DNA of 57,612 bases, taken from assembly GCA_016194935.1 (NCBI GenBank), contig JACQAO010000072.1, positions 1-57,612 on the forward strand. The letters are read 5' to 3'. The stretch comes from Betaproteobacteria bacterium. GTDB taxonomy: Bacteria; Pseudomonadota; Gammaproteobacteria; Burkholderiales; Rhodocyclaceae. The translations under genes and the position numbers were made by a program. This document shows positions 17,039-26,959 of this stretch, piece by piece. The notes beneath the pieces are model-generated. The model did no database searches. It had not been told where the DNA came from and saw only the letters and a program-made list of their open reading frames with translations. Within the stretch, counting starts at the first letter, position 1; each line of letters begins with the position of its first letter.

Positions 17039-18082
17039 CTACTCTCCGCTCTCCAGCAGCGCCTGCTCCAGTTCCAGCCTGCCCTGCGGCGTGGCCATGG
17101 CGATCAGCGTGTAGCCGGGTTGCAGCATGAAATCCTTGGGCGGATTGAAGCGCCAGTCGCCGTGCATGCGTACCGACAGCAACACGTAATTTTCGCTCCT
17201 GAGTTGCAGCGTGCCTAGCGGACGCGGCTTGAATTCGTCGGGGATCGCCACCTCTTCGACGCGCAGCTTGTTTTCCGAGCGCAGCATTTCGTCGAGGAAG
17301 GACACCACATGCGGGCGGATCATCGCCGAGACGATACGCATGCCGCCGGTGAAATCCGGCGAGACGATGGCGTCGGCGCCGGCTTTGCGGATTTTTTCCA
17401 CGTTGCGGATGTCGTGGCAGCGGGCCACCACGCGCACGGCTGGATTCAACTGCTTGGCGGAGAGGCCGATCATCAGATTCTTGCTGTCGTCGCCGGTCAC
17501 GGCGAACACGCCGCGCGCCTCGGCGATGTTGGCTGCAATGAGGATGTCGTCGTCGCTGGCGTCGCCGTGCAGATACAGCAGGCTGGGTTTCTTGTCATGC
17601 TGTGACTCCAGCGTTTCCATGCTTTCGTCGATGGCGACGTAGGTGCGGTTGGTGGCTTCCAGCTCGGCGGATACGTTGCGACCGACGCGGCCCGAGCCGC
17701 AGACCAGGTAGTGACCGCGCAATTTTTTAATGGTTTTTTCCATGCGTCTTCTCCGTAGCGTGCTGTCGAGATCGGATTCCAGCACGAAAGCCGTGACCGT
17801 CGAGAAAAAATAGGTCATCAGGCCGATGCCGGCAAAGGCGATGACCATGGTGAAAATCTGCCCGACCGGATTGTGGTGCAGGCTGATGACTTCCTCGTAG
17901 CCGATGGTGGTGACCGTGATGAAGGTCATGAACAGTGCATCGAGGTAGGAATAGCCGTCGCCGCCGACCAGCTTGTAGCCGAGCGTACCCAGCACCAGGA
18001 TGGAGACGAAGCCGATCAGCGACCAGACGAAGCTGAAATAGATGCGGCGGCTGAAACTTGCGCCGAGTTGTTTGATGCTCAT
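17039..18082 (-). CDS. Potassium channel protein with TrkA-N and TrkA-C domains
   Basis: 347 residues from ATG 18082, which overlaps the DUF2062 stop (ATGA). An inner membrane helix ([16 protein letters not shown]) is followed by a pore helix with the selectivity filter TVTTIGYEE, a second helix ([20 protein letters not shown]), then an RCK/TrkA-N Rossmann domain ([13 protein letters not shown]) and a TrkA-C domain. This is the one-pore-domain architecture of MthK-like channels, probably acting as a tetramer or RCK octamer. The glutamates after GY are a common variant. The ligand that gates it is unknown. Confidence 0.92.
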   Translation of the reverse strand: MSIKQLGASFSRRIYFSFVWSLIGFVSILVLGTLGYKLVGGDGYSYLDALFMTFITVTTIGYEEVISLHHNPVGQIFTMVIAFAGIGLMTYFFSTVTAFVLESDLDSTLRRRRMEKTIKKLRGHYLVCGSGRVGRNVSAELEATNRTYVAIDESMETLESQHDKKPSLLYLHGDASDDDILIAANIAEARGVFAVTGDDSKNLMIGLSAKQLNPAVRVVARCHDIRNVEKIRKAGADAIVSPDFTGGMRIVSAMIRPHVVSFLDEMLRSENKLRVEEVAIPDEFKPRPLGTLQLRSENYVLLSVRMHGDWRFNPPKDFMLQPGYTLIAMATPQGRLELEQALLESGE

Positions 18083-18636
18083 GCCGCATGCGCCTCGCGT
18101 GCCAGGGCGCGACGCCGCCAGGCGCGAACCAGGTAGAACCGCCACAACAGGCGCATGACGAGATAACCAGCCGGGGCCAGCAGCGCGCCGAGCAGCACCA
18201 GGCCCAGGGCCAGCGGCTGCCCCAGCCCGGCCATCCAGTCAGCTAACTGGGCTATCCAGGCCAGCAGTCCTGCGTCGCCGTAATTGGGCGGCGCGATGAA
18301 ACTGTTGCCGCTGCCCAGTTCTCCCAGGCTGAGTTTTCCCAAAGTAAACGCCACCAGGTAGAGCGGCACGATGGTGAGCGGGTTGGTGTAGAACGTGGTG
18401 AACATGGCAAGCGGCAGGTTGACGCGGAATATCACCGCGCAGATGGCCGCGCCGAGCATCTGGAATGGCCCCGGTATCAACCCGCAGAACAGACCGGAAG
18501 CCACTGCACCGGCGGCGGAGCGGCGATTCAAATGCCACAGGCGCGGATGCAGCAGGGTGTTGGCGAACGGGGCCAGCCAGCGATTGGTGCTGATGGACTG
18601 ATGATCGGGAAGGTATTTTTGCAGTTGTTTGCGCAT
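18079..18636 (-). CDS. DUF2062 domain-containing membrane protein
   Basis: 185 residues. The DUF2062 core [18 protein letters not shown] followed by [13 protein letters not shown] is clear, with three to four membrane segments and a positively charged C-terminus. It is translationally coupled to the potassium channel and divergent from comEC. DUF2062-comEC neighbours recur in Betaproteobacteria. The biochemical role is unknown. Confidence 0.85.
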   Translation of the reverse strand: MRKQLQKYLPDHQSISTNRWLAPFANTLLHPRLWHLNRRSAAGAVASGLFCGLIPGPFQMLGAAICAVIFRVNLPLAMFTTFYTNPLTIVPLYLVAFTLGKLSLGELGSGNSFIAPPNYGDAGLLAWIAQLADWMAGLGQPLALGLVLLGALLAPAGYLVMRLLWRFYLVRAWRRRALAREAHAA

Positions 18637-18691
18637 GGCGGGCTCGCACCGATTTTAGCGGAAAGGCGCTGTGTTCTGCTCTAATTAGAGC

Positions 18692-21106
18692 ATGCGTCTG
18701 TCCATTCTCTGTTTTGCCGTTGGCATCGTCTGGCTGCAACAGCAGGCCAGCCTGCCCGATCCCGCCTTGCTCGTAACGCTGGCTGCTGTTGGTGCGGGAT
18801 TGCTGTTGCTGCCGCTGGCCGGACGCCGCTGGCATGCTGGTTGGCATAGCGGTTGGCACATTGCAGCGCCGCTCGGCGCCTTCCTGATCGGCATCGCCTG
18901 GGCCGGCGGGATGGCGCAGCAGCGCATGGCCGATGCTCTGCCGCTATCCGACGAGGGCCGCGACATCCGTATCGTGGGTGTGATCAGTGGCCTGCCGCAG
19001 CGCTTCGAGAACGGCCTGCGCTTCGATTTCAGCGTCGAGCAGGTCGAGCTTGGCGCATCAGTGCCGAAGCATATTTCCCTCGCCTGGTATCGCGGCTGGC
19101 GACGCGGCGCGGAAAAATCTGATGAAGAAGCGCGCCATGATGGAACACCGTCCGTTCCCGAGTTGCATGCCGGCGAGCGCTGGCAACTGACGGTGCGCTT
19201 GAAGCGTCCGCACGGCAATCTCAATCCGGACGGCTACGATTATGAGGCCTGGCTGCTGGAAGCCGGGATTCGTGCCACTGGCTATGTGCGTCCGGCCCCG
19301 GGCAATCTGCGGCGCGACGCATTCGTCATGCGTCCGGGTACGCTCGTCGAGCGGCTGCGCGAGAATATTCGTGAGCGTATTCTGAGCGCGCTGCCGGATC
19401 GCCCTTATGCCGGCATCCTGGAGGCGCTGGCGGTCGGTGACCAGCACGCCATTGATGCCGGACAATGGCGGTTGTTCAGCCGTACCGGGATCACACACCT
19501 GATGAGTATTTCCGGTTTGCATGTGACGATGTTTGCCAGCCTGGCGTATGCCTTGCTGAACTGGTTGTGGCGGCGCAGCCCGCAGTTGATGTTGCGAATA
19601 CCCGCGCAGCGTGTCGCCGTGCTCGGTGGTTTTGGCGCGGCGCTGGCCTATTGCCTGATCGCCGGATTCGCCGTGCCGGCCCAGCGCACGCTCTATATGC
19701 TGACGGTGGTGGCGATTGCACTATGGACCCAGCGCAGCGTCTCGGCCAGCAGGGTGCTGGCGCTGGCCTTGCTGCTGGTGTTGCTGCTGGACCCCTGGGC
19801 AGTATTGGCGGCGGGTTTCTGGTTGTCCTTCGGCGCCGTCGCGGTGTTGTTCTACATCGGCAGCAGCCGCTTGGGCGCCGGCCACTGGCTGACGGAATGG
19901 GGGCGCACCCAGTGGGCGGTGACGCTTGGTACGATACCGGCGCTGTTGCTGCTGTTTCAGCAGTTTTCGCTGGTGTCGCCGCTGGCGAATGCCATTGCCA
20001 TCCCGGTGGTGAGCTTCATCATCACGCCGCTGGTGCTTGCCGCCGCCGTCGTGCCGCCACTGAGTTTTCTGCTGTTGCCCGCGCATCTGGCGACGGCCTG
20101 GTTGATGTCCTTTATCGAATGGCTGGCGGCATTGCCCTGGGCGGTCTGGCAGCAGCATGCGCCGCCCACCTGGGCCTGGCTGGCGGGTTTGGCCGGCAGC
20201 GCCTGGCTGCTGCTGCCGCGCGGTTTTCCGGCGCGCTGGCTGGGCATCGTGGCGATGTTGCCGCTGCTGTTTGTGCCGGCATTGCGGCCCGCACCGGGCG
20301 AGGCGGTGCTGACCGTTCTTGATGTCGGCCAGGGTCTGGCGATTCATGTCCAGACCGCGACGCACGATTTGCTGTATGACACCGGCCCAACTTATACGAG
20401 CGAAGCCAACAGCGGCAACCGCATCATCGTTCCCTATCTGCGTGCGCGCGGCGTGCAAGCGCTGGACGGGTTGGTGGTCACGCATCAGGATACGGATCAT
20501 TCCGGCGGCGCCGAGTCAGTGCTGGAGGCCGTGCCGGTGGGTTGGCTGATGAGTTCGTTGAAGCCGGAACATCCGCTTTCCGCCTTTCCTGTCAACGCAC
20601 TTCACTGCATGGATGGTCAGGCGTGGGAATGGGACGGCGTACGTTTCGCAGTGCTGCACCCGGCGGCAGATCAATACGCCGCCCCGACGCGCAAGACCAA
20701 TGACATGAGCTGCGTGCTGAAGATCGCCAATGCTTACGGCAGCGCGCTGCTCACTTCGGATATCGAGGCGCTCTCGGAACGGGCGCTGCTGGCGCGGGAT
20801 GCCAGCGCGTTGCGCAGCGATGTGCTGGTGGCGCCGCACCACGGCAGCCGCACTTCATCGACGCAGGAATTCATCGACACCGTCGGCGCGCATACGGTGA
20901 TCTTTCCAGTCGGATATCGCAATCGCTTCGCTCATCCCCGTCCGGACGTGGTGGAGCGTTACCGGCTGAGCGGCGCGACGCTGCATCGCACTGATCGGGA
21001 AGGTGCGTTGACCATCGCTCTGGCGCGGTCGCAGCAAGAACTGCAACCCGCCGCGCGCATCGTCGCCGAGCGGGAGCAACGCCGCCGTTATTGGCATGAT
21101 CGATGA
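18692..21106 (+). CDS. comEC: ComEC/Rec2-family DNA internalisation protein
   Basis: 804 residues with all three parts of a full ComEC: an N-terminal DUF4131 region with an extracytoplasmic OB-like fold, a central Competence membrane domain beginning near residue 250 (SRTGITHLMSISGLHVTMFA), and a C-terminal metallo-beta-lactamase-like domain with VTHQDTDHSGG and PHHGSRTSS. It forms the inner-membrane channel that takes up single-stranded DNA during transformation and may degrade the other strand. No other competence genes are in the window. Confidence 0.94.
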   Translation: MRLSILCFAVGIVWLQQQASLPDPALLVTLAAVGAGLLLLPLAGRRWHAGWHSGWHIAAPLGAFLIGIAWAGGMAQQRMADALPLSDEGRDIRIVGVISGLPQRFENGLRFDFSVEQVELGASVPKHISLAWYRGWRRGAEKSDEEARHDGTPSVPELHAGERWQLTVRLKRPHGNLNPDGYDYEAWLLEAGIRATGYVRPAPGNLRRDAFVMRPGTLVERLRENIRERILSALPDRPYAGILEALAVGDQHAIDAGQWRLFSRTGITHLMSISGLHVTMFASLAYALLNWLWRRSPQLMLRIPAQRVAVLGGFGAALAYCLIAGFAVPAQRTLYMLTVVAIALWTQRSVSASRVLALALLLVLLLDPWAVLAAGFWLSFGAVAVLFYIGSSRLGAGHWLTEWGRTQWAVTLGTIPALLLLFQQFSLVSPLANAIAIPVVSFIITPLVLAAAVVPPLSFLLLPAHLATAWLMSFIEWLAALPWAVWQQHAPPTWAWLAGLAGSAWLLLPRGFPARWLGIVAMLPLLFVPALRPAPGEAVLTVLDVGQGLAIHVQTATHDLLYDTGPTYTSEANSGNRIIVPYLRARGVQALDGLVVTHQDTDHSGGAESVLEAVPVGWLMSSLKPEHPLSAFPVNALHCMDGQAWEWDGVRFAVLHPAADQYAAPTRKTNDMSCVLKIANAYGSALLTSDIEALSERALLARDASALRSDVLVAPHHGSRTSSTQEFIDTVGAHTVIFPVGYRNRFAHPRPDVVERYRLSGATLHRTDREGALTIALARSQQELQPAARIVAEREQRRRYWHDR

Positions 21107-21151
21107 GCGTTACAATCATTCTTTGCCACAAGTGCTCCGAAAGACTGCGCC

Positions 21152-21718
21152 ATGACATCCGAGTATCGTCCGCAACCTAAATCGCTGACCGACCTGTTTG
21201 TTTCATTTACCCTGCTGGCATTACAAGGCTTCGGCGGCGTGCTGGCCGTGGTGCAGCGAGAACTGGTGGAAAGAAAACGCTGGCTGAGTAACGAAGAGTT
21301 TGTCGAGGAATGGGCTGTCGCCCAGATCATGCCGGGACCCAACGTGGTCAACCTCGCGTTGATGCTGGGTGCGCGCAGTTTTGGCTTGCCCGGCGCACTG
21401 GCGGCGCTGGCCGGCATATTGACTGTGCCGCTGGTGCTGGTGCTGCTGCTGGCGTTGGCTTACACGCAGTACGCCGGCCTGCCCGAGGTCGCCGGCGCAT
21501 TACGCGGCATGGGCGCGGTGGCGGCTGGATTGATCCTGGCAACCGGCCTCAAACTGATGAGTGCTTTGCGGAAAAACCCATTGGGAATATCTCTTTGCGC
21601 TGTGCTGGGTCTTGCCTGTTTTGCCGGCATTGCACTGTTGCGCTGGCCGCTGGTTTATGTGGCGGCGCCGCTGGGTGCTGCGGCTTGCCTGACGGCTTAC
21701 CGTAAACTTCAGCCATGA
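21152..21718 (+). CDS. Chromate transporter, N-terminal-type half protein (CHR family)
   Basis: 188 residues, a single CHR domain. The family motifs LQGFGGVLAVVQRELVE and VAQIMPGPNVVNLALMLG are intact. Short CHR proteins work as pairs of opposite topology, and the next gene, overlapping by four bases, is the partner. The pair would export chromate or a related oxyanion across the inner membrane. Assignment to chromate is by family only. Confidence 0.88.
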   Translation: MTSEYRPQPKSLTDLFVSFTLLALQGFGGVLAVVQRELVERKRWLSNEEFVEEWAVAQIMPGPNVVNLALMLGARSFGLPGALAALAGILTVPLVLVLLLALAYTQYAGLPEVAGALRGMGAVAAGLILATGLKLMSALRKNPLGISLCAVLGLACFAGIALLRWPLVYVAAPLGAAACLTAYRKLQP

Positions 21719-22299
21719 GCGAAAACATGCAGATAGCATTAACCTGGGGCGACTGGTTCGGCCTGTTTGCGCATTACCTGCTGCTGTCGCTGTTGTCCAT
21801 TGGCGGCGCGATCACCACGTTACCCGAGATGCATCGTTACATGGTGGAGCAGCAGCACTGGCTCAGCGATGCGCAGTTCACTGCCTCCATCGCCATCGCG
21901 CAGGCGGCGCCAGGGCCGAATGTGCTGTTCGTCGCGCTGATGGGCTGGAACGTGGGGATCAACGCGGGCGGCGCAGCGACAGGACTTTGGGGCGTATGCG
22001 TCACCATGCTGGGGATTCTGCTGCCCAGCACTACCCTGACATATCTGGCGGCGCGCTGGGGCCACCGCAACCGTGAACTGCGTGCAGTACGCGCCTTCAA
22101 GCAAGGGTTGGCGCCGATCGTGATTGCCCTGCTGATATCCACCGGCTGGATCCTCGCCAGCGCCCACGGCATTTTCGCCGAAGATTGGCGGCTGTGGCTG
22201 ACGACGGTAATTGTGGCGCTGATCATCTGGCGAACCAGGCTGCACCTGCTGTGGCTGCTGGGCGCCGGCGCCCTGCTGGGGTGGTTTGGCCTGGTGTAG
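21715..22299 (+). CDS. Chromate transporter, C-terminal-type half protein (CHR family)
   Basis: 194 residues with the second-half signature LLSIGGAITTLPEMHRYMV and AQAAPGPNVLFVALMGWNVG. Starts in an ATGA overlap with the preceding CHR half, the arrangement expected for a heterodimeric short-chain CHR transporter. Confidence 0.88.
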   Translation: MSENMQIALTWGDWFGLFAHYLLLSLLSIGGAITTLPEMHRYMVEQQHWLSDAQFTASIAIAQAAPGPNVLFVALMGWNVGINAGGAATGLWGVCVTMLGILLPSTTLTYLAARWGHRNRELRAVRAFKQGLAPIVIALLISTGWILASAHGIFAEDWRLWLTTVIVALIIWRTRLHLLWLLGAGALLGWFGLV

Positions 22300-22369
22300 A
22301 TCGCTGGCTTTGGTAACTCTACCAAAATGATGTATAATCCATCGGTGTCATTCGGACTTGGAGTATCCC

Positions 22370-22936
22370 TTGAATGTCAGAGATTCCATTCTGGCCGCCG
22401 GCACGGCGCTCCTGAAGGAGAAAGGCATAGCCGCCCTGACCCAGCCGCAGATAGCCAAGGCGGCGGGCATCAAGCAGAGCCATCTGACCTACTACTTCCC
22501 GACACGGGCCGACCTGTTGCTGGGTATTGCCGAGGAGTCGATCAGGGCAACGATGGCGAGCCTTGCCGTCCGCCTGGCGGAAAAACCCCGGCACGCCACG
22601 CTCGCGGCCACCATCGCGGAAGTCATGATTGCGGGCGTGCCGCCGCGCGTCATGCTGGGCCTGATCGTTGCCGCCGATGCCGATCCGGAGATTCGCAAGC
22701 CCCTGCGCAAACTCATCAAGCATGTACGCAGCCAAGTTCAGGCGCTGCTGGCCAAAGCCGGGCTTGACGCAAGCGCCGACGACGCATTGCTGTTCCATGC
22801 CACTGTGGTGGGACTGGCGGTCATGCACCAAGCCCGCATGAATCCGCAGTCGGCACGCGAGATAAAAAATGGGGTCGCCGCAATTTTGCGCCGCCTTGTA
22901 CCGCCTGCCCAACATCCCGCAATGAAAGGCTCTTGA
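22370..22936 (+). CDS. TetR/AcrR-family transcriptional regulator
   Basis: 188 residues from the TTG at 22370, preferred because GGAG lies six bases upstream; TTG 22358 would add four residues. The N-terminal HTH runs from VRDSILAAGTALLKEKGIAALTQ to GIKQSHLTYYFPTRADLL. It is the first gene of a run with an HlyD-like protein and an ABC exporter, and its TGA overlaps the next ATG, so it probably controls this exporter operon in response to an exported compound. Confidence 0.88.
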   Translation: MNVRDSILAAGTALLKEKGIAALTQPQIAKAAGIKQSHLTYYFPTRADLLLGIAEESIRATMASLAVRLAEKPRHATLAATIAEVMIAGVPPRVMLGLIVAADADPEIRKPLRKLIKHVRSQVQALLAKAGLDASADDALLFHATVVGLAVMHQARMNPQSAREIKNGVAAILRRLVPPAQHPAMKGS

Positions 22937-23913
22937 TGGAAATTGTTCGCGTAGCGGAATGGCGTTTGCTTGCGGCGACCTTGTCGGCGGTTCTGCTGGT
23001 CGGTTGCAGCAAAAACAACGACGGTAGCTATCAGGGCTACATCGAGGGCGAATATATCTATCTTGCCGCGCCTCTGGCGGGGTACCTGGAGACGCTTCGG
23101 GCCGCTCGCGGCAGCCGCGTGGCGGAGGGATCTCCCGTATTCTCGGTGGCGGCAGACCCCGAACAACAGGGTCTCGGCGAAGCCGAAGCGCGGGAAGTTG
23201 GGGCGCGGGAGAAACTGCGCAATCTCAGCGAGCCGCATCGACAGTCCGAGGTGGCGGCGATGGAGGCCCAGGTGCGTGTGGCCGAGGCCGCCCTGCGGCT
23301 TGCCGAAAAACAGTTGCAGCAGCAGGAGGCGTTGGCCGCCAAAAGCTTTATTTCGCCGGCGCGTTTGGATGAGGTTCGCGCCGCACGGGCGCGCGATGCG
23401 GCCCAGGCGGACGCCGCCCGGCAACAATTGGCAAGCTATCGCGCCACACTCGGTCGTCCGTCCGAGGTGCGCGCCGCGCAGGCCGATGTGGCGGCGGCGC
23501 GTGCGCAGGTGGCGCAAAAGCGCTGGCAAGTGGAAAAGAAAACAGTGGCGGCGCCGACCGCCGGGGAAATTGCCGAAACCTACTACCGGCAGGGCGAATG
23601 GGTACCCGCGGGACAGCCCGTGGCAAGCTTGCTGCCGGACAAGCTGCGGCGCATCCGCTTCTTCGTTCCCGAAACGGTCGTCGCCAATATCCGCCTCGGC
23701 CGCATTGTGGAAGCCAGTTGCGACGGTTGCGCCGCGCCCATCCGCGCAACGATCAACTTCATCGCGTCCCAGGCCGAGTACACGCCGCCGGTGATCTATA
23801 GCCGAGGCAGCCGGGAAAAGTTGGTGTTCCGCGTCGAGGCGGCCCCGCTTGCCGAACAGGCCGCCGCCTTGCGCCCCGGTCTGCCGGTGGATGTGCGCCT
23901 GACGGAGCGTTGA
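22936..23913 (+). CDS. HlyD/EmrA-type membrane-fusion lipoprotein
   Basis: 325 residues. The N-terminus has a lipoprotein signal ending LLVGCSK, so the mature protein is probably anchored through a cysteine. A biotinyl-lipoyl half-motif (YLAAPLAGYLETL), a coiled-coil hairpin rich in A, E, Q and R (about residues 80-190), and the second half-motif (VAAPTAGEIAETYY) make a periplasmic adaptor like YbhG or YhiI. It would link the ABC pump encoded downstream to an outer-membrane channel not found here. Confidence 0.88.
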   Translation: MEIVRVAEWRLLAATLSAVLLVGCSKNNDGSYQGYIEGEYIYLAAPLAGYLETLRAARGSRVAEGSPVFSVAADPEQQGLGEAEAREVGAREKLRNLSEPHRQSEVAAMEAQVRVAEAALRLAEKQLQQQEALAAKSFISPARLDEVRAARARDAAQADAARQQLASYRATLGRPSEVRAAQADVAAARAQVAQKRWQVEKKTVAAPTAGEIAETYYRQGEWVPAGQPVASLLPDKLRRIRFFVPETVVANIRLGRIVEASCDGCAAPIRATINFIASQAEYTPPVIYSRGSREKLVFRVEAAPLAEQAAALRPGLPVDVRLTER

Positions 23914-23914
23914 G

Positions 23915-24847
23915 ATGAATAGCGTGCCGCTTGTCATCGATGTCACCGGCATTAACAAGCGTTTCGGCGACAAGCATGTAGTGAGGAACTTGGATCTGCA
24001 AGTGAAGCAAGGGGAGATTTTCGGGTTTCTCGGTCCTAACGGCAGCGGCAAGACCACATCCATTCGCATGCTCTGCGGGCTGCTCACCCCGGACAGTGGA
24101 CAGGGTACCTGCCTGGGATTGGACGTGCTCAAGGAAAGCGCCGCCATCAAGCGTCAGGTGGGCTACATGACGCAGAAATTTTCCCTGTGGGACGACCTCA
24201 GCATCGCCGAGAACCTGGATTTCGTGGCCCGCATGTTTGGCATGAAGGAGCGCCGGGCGGCGGTGGAACTGGCCTTGGAGGAGTTGGACCTGGCCGGTCG
24301 CCGCCATCAACTGGCCGGCACGCTCTCGGGCGGCTGGAAGCAGCGCCTCGCCCTGGCGTCCTGTCTCCTGCATCGACCGAAACTGCTGCTTCTGGATGAA
24401 CCCACCGCGGGCGTCGACCCCAAGGCGCGGCGCGATTTCTGGGAGCAAATCCACCAACTCTCCGCCGCCGGCATCACGGTGCTGGTTTCCACCCACTACA
24501 TGGACGAGGCGGAACGCTGCCACCGATTGGCCTACATCGCCTACGGCACGCTGCTGGCCTCGGGTACGGCGGCGGAAGTCGTGGCGAGCCAAAAACTCCA
24601 TACCTGGCAGATCAGTGGCGACGGCCTGCACGGCTTGGCCGAACGCCTGCGCCAACTGCCCGGCGCCGAGTTGGTGGCCAGCTTCGGCGCCACCCTGCAC
24701 GTCAGCGGGAGGGAGCGCGCCAGGCTGCAAGCCAGTCTGGAAGCCTTTCTCCAGAACACTTCCCTGACCATGGCGAGCGTTTCCCCGTCGCTGGAGGATG
24801 CCTTCATTCATCTGATGCAAGGCAGTCAGGATACTTTCGGGAGTTGA
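23915..24847 (+). CDS. ABC transporter ATP-binding protein (DrrA/YhiH-type)
   Basis: 310 residues. Walker A GPNGSGKTTS, signature LSGGWKQRLALASCLLHRP, Walker B LLLLDEPTAGVD and the switch segment VLVSTHYMDEAERC are complete. About 70 residues of C-terminal extension follow, as in DrrA-type drug exporters. It sits between the HlyD adaptor and the permease with one- and four-base gaps, so all three are expected to form one export pump. Confidence 0.92.
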   Translation: MNSVPLVIDVTGINKRFGDKHVVRNLDLQVKQGEIFGFLGPNGSGKTTSIRMLCGLLTPDSGQGTCLGLDVLKESAAIKRQVGYMTQKFSLWDDLSIAENLDFVARMFGMKERRAAVELALEELDLAGRRHQLAGTLSGGWKQRLALASCLLHRPKLLLLDEPTAGVDPKARRDFWEQIHQLSAAGITVLVSTHYMDEAERCHRLAYIAYGTLLASGTAAEVVASQKLHTWQISGDGLHGLAERLRQLPGAELVASFGATLHVSGRERARLQASLEAFLQNTSLTMASVSPSLEDAFIHLMQGSQDTFGS

Positions 24848-24851
24848 GGAC

Positions 24852-25973
24852 GTGAACCGTTTTTCCTTTTCCCGCTGGCTCGGTATCCTGATCAAGGAAT
24901 TCATCCAGTTGAAGCGCGACCGGCTGACCTTCGGCATGATCGTCGGCATTCCCATCATCCAGTTGATGCTCTTCGGTTTTGCCATCAACTCGGATCCCAA
25001 ACACCTGCCCACCGCCGTCGTCATGGCCGATCCCGGCCCCTTCGCCCGCGCCTATGTTGCGGCCATGGAAAACAGCGACTACTTCAAGATCATCGGCAGC
25101 GTGGACGAGCGGGAGGCCGACCGGCTTTTGGATCGGAGCGCGGTGCAGTTCGTCGTCACCTTCCCCGTCGGCTTTCACCGCGACCTGGTGCGGGGCAAGA
25201 CGCCGACCTTGCTGGTGGAGGCCGATGCCAGCGACCCGGTGGCCGTCGGCGGCGCCATTTCGGTGCTGAATCACCTGGGCATGGAAGTGTTTGCGCCGGA
25301 CCTGCCGGGCATCAAACTCCCGACCGCTCCGTCGCTGGAGCTGCGGGTGCACCGCCGCTACAACCCGGAGAGCCTGAGCGCTTACAACGTGGTGCCGGGC
25401 CTGCTGGGCGTGATCCTGACCATGACCATGGTGCTGATGACCGGTCTGGCCATGACCCGGGAACGGGAAAGAGGCACCTTCGAGAATCTCCTGGCCACGC
25501 CGGCCACGCCGGTGGAAGTCATGACCGGCAAGATCGTTCCCTACATCCTCATCGGCCTGATCCAGGTGACCCTGATTCTTCTGGCGGCCCGTTGGGTGTT
25601 CGATGTTCCCATGCACGGCAGCCTGATCCTGCTTTACGGCATGGTGCTGCTGTTCATTTGCGCCAACCTGACCCTGGGCATTACCTTCAGTTCCATTGCC
25701 CGCAACCAGCTTCAGGCGATGCAGATGACCTTCTTTTTTTTCCTGCCTTCCATACTGCTCTCGGGCTTCATGTTCCCTTTTCGCGGTATGCCCGAATGGG
25801 CTCAAGCGGTAGGCAACGTCCTGCCCCTGACCCATTTTCTGATGCTGGTCCGCGGCATACTCTTGAAAGGCAACGGGCCGGCCCTGTTGTGGGGCCACAC
25901 CTGGCCCATCTTGTTGTTCATCGCTGCTGTGCTGGCACTGGGGCTGAAGACTTTCCGGCGCACACTGGATTGA
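24852..25973 (+). CDS. ABC-2-type transporter permease (YhhJ/YbhR-like)
   Basis: 373 residues with a GTG start that directly follows the ATPase. It has one N-terminal membrane helix, a roughly 130-residue periplasmic domain (HLPTAVVMADPGPFARAYV), then five C-terminal helices with the ABC-2 motifs TRERERGTFENLLATPATP and SGFMFPFRGMPEWAQ. It pairs with the preceding ATPase and HlyD lipoprotein. A second permease, found in some YbhFSR systems, is absent. Confidence 0.9.
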   Translation: MNRFSFSRWLGILIKEFIQLKRDRLTFGMIVGIPIIQLMLFGFAINSDPKHLPTAVVMADPGPFARAYVAAMENSDYFKIIGSVDEREADRLLDRSAVQFVVTFPVGFHRDLVRGKTPTLLVEADASDPVAVGGAISVLNHLGMEVFAPDLPGIKLPTAPSLELRVHRRYNPESLSAYNVVPGLLGVILTMTMVLMTGLAMTRERERGTFENLLATPATPVEVMTGKIVPYILIGLIQVTLILLAARWVFDVPMHGSLILLYGMVLLFICANLTLGITFSSIARNQLQAMQMTFFFFLPSILLSGFMFPFRGMPEWAQAVGNVLPLTHFLMLVRGILLKGNGPALLWGHTWPILLFIAAVLALGLKTFRRTLD

Positions 25974-26011
25974 ACGGCGGGATCTGTCGATACGCTAAAA
26001 AGTTTCCAGGG

Positions 26012-26611
26012 TCAGTTCGACTTTTGGACTCTTGATGCCTCCCCTGATTTCGCTTGTTTCAACAGTTCCGCAACAGAGCCGGACCACAGCTCGAAAAATC
26101 CGTCCCGGCGCGAGGTCTGCAACCAGCTTTCCCAGCGGGTATTGGCATATGCCGGGTCGCTGACGGCCAGGCCCTCCTGGGATATTCCTACGGAAAGACT
26201 GCCGCCCTTTCCCTGTTCCCGCGCCTGGATGCGTTTGAATTGGCCTTGAATGCGCAGCAGCTCGGCCTGGGATTCCGCCGGGAAACTGTAGATCAACCAG
26301 CGTCGATCGGCAGGCGCTGCGGCCAGTCCCAGAGCGCCAGCGGATGTAGCGGTAAAGCGCATCGGCAGCTTCTTGTCGATGGCTTCGAAAGCGCCTGGCT
26401 CTTTGGGTCGAATGATTAGCTGGAGCGTGGGAACGGCCCCTGCCGGCGGCGTCATGCGGGCATCCATCTGCACCGCAAACATGAACTCGGCAGGGTTGGC
26501 GTTCAGCAACTCGTTTTGAAACTGCATCAAGCGCGGCAGCGAGCGCAACGGGATGCCGGAGCAGGCGGCCAGCAGTGCGATCAGTACAAGGGCGGAGTAG
26601 CGGCTTTTCAT
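26012..26611 (-). CDS. Putative lipoprotein of unknown function
   Basis: 199 residues with a type II signal peptide (VLIALLAACSG), so the mature protein starts at C17. The rest is soluble and has no motif I recognise. It is convergent with the ABC exporter operon and may be unrelated to it. Downstream on its own strand are a HigA-like regulator and toxin pair in the opposite order of transcription. Confidence 0.6.
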   Translation of the reverse strand: MKSRYSALVLIALLAACSGIPLRSLPRLMQFQNELLNANPAEFMFAVQMDARMTPPAGAVPTLQLIIRPKEPGAFEAIDKKLPMRFTATSAGALGLAAAPADRRWLIYSFPAESQAELLRIQGQFKRIQAREQGKGGSLSVGISQEGLAVSDPAYANTRWESWLQTSRRDGFFELWSGSVAELLKQAKSGEASRVQKSN

Positions 26612-26626
26612 TTGCGCTTTGCCTCT

Positions 26627-26959
26627 CTACAACGCACCGACCTTGTTCAGTTCCTCATCGTGCCGCTTCCGCGGCGCCTTCGGTTTTTTGATCGTGACGT
26701 GCGGTTCCAGGCCGGCGATAGTGGCCATGTCGATCAATGCTTCCAGTGAGAACAGGCTGATCTTGCCGCGTACCAGGTCGGACATGCGAGGCTGCGTGAT
26801 GCCGAAGAGCCTAGCGGCCACGGCCTGAGTGTTGCCACTGGTCTTGACCCATCCTTGCAACGCCATCATTAGTTCAGAGCGGGCGCGCATGCTGGCGGCC
26901 TGCTGCGGCGTGTCCTCGATGGCATCCCATACGCTGGCGAATCTTTGTCCTTTGCTCAT
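26627..26959 (-). CDS. HigA-like XRE-family antitoxin
   Basis: 110 residues. The helix-turn-helix QAVAARLFGITQPRMSDLVRGK lies in the middle and is followed by SLFSLEALIDMATIAGLEPHVTI, the pattern of XRE-type antitoxins paired with Gp49-like toxins. It starts in an ATGA overlap with the toxin gene. The toxin-first order matches HigBA. It probably represses its own operon together with the toxin. Confidence 0.85.
   Translation of the reverse strand: MSKGQRFASVWDAIEDTPQQAASMRARSELMMALQGWVKTSGNTQAVAARLFGITQPRMSDLVRGKISLFSLEALIDMATIAGLEPHVTIKKPKAPRKRHDEELNKVGAL

Noticed and set aside
24804..25898. 364-residue minus-strand frame
   Set aside because: Antisense to the ABC permease; histidine- and glutamine-rich artefact.
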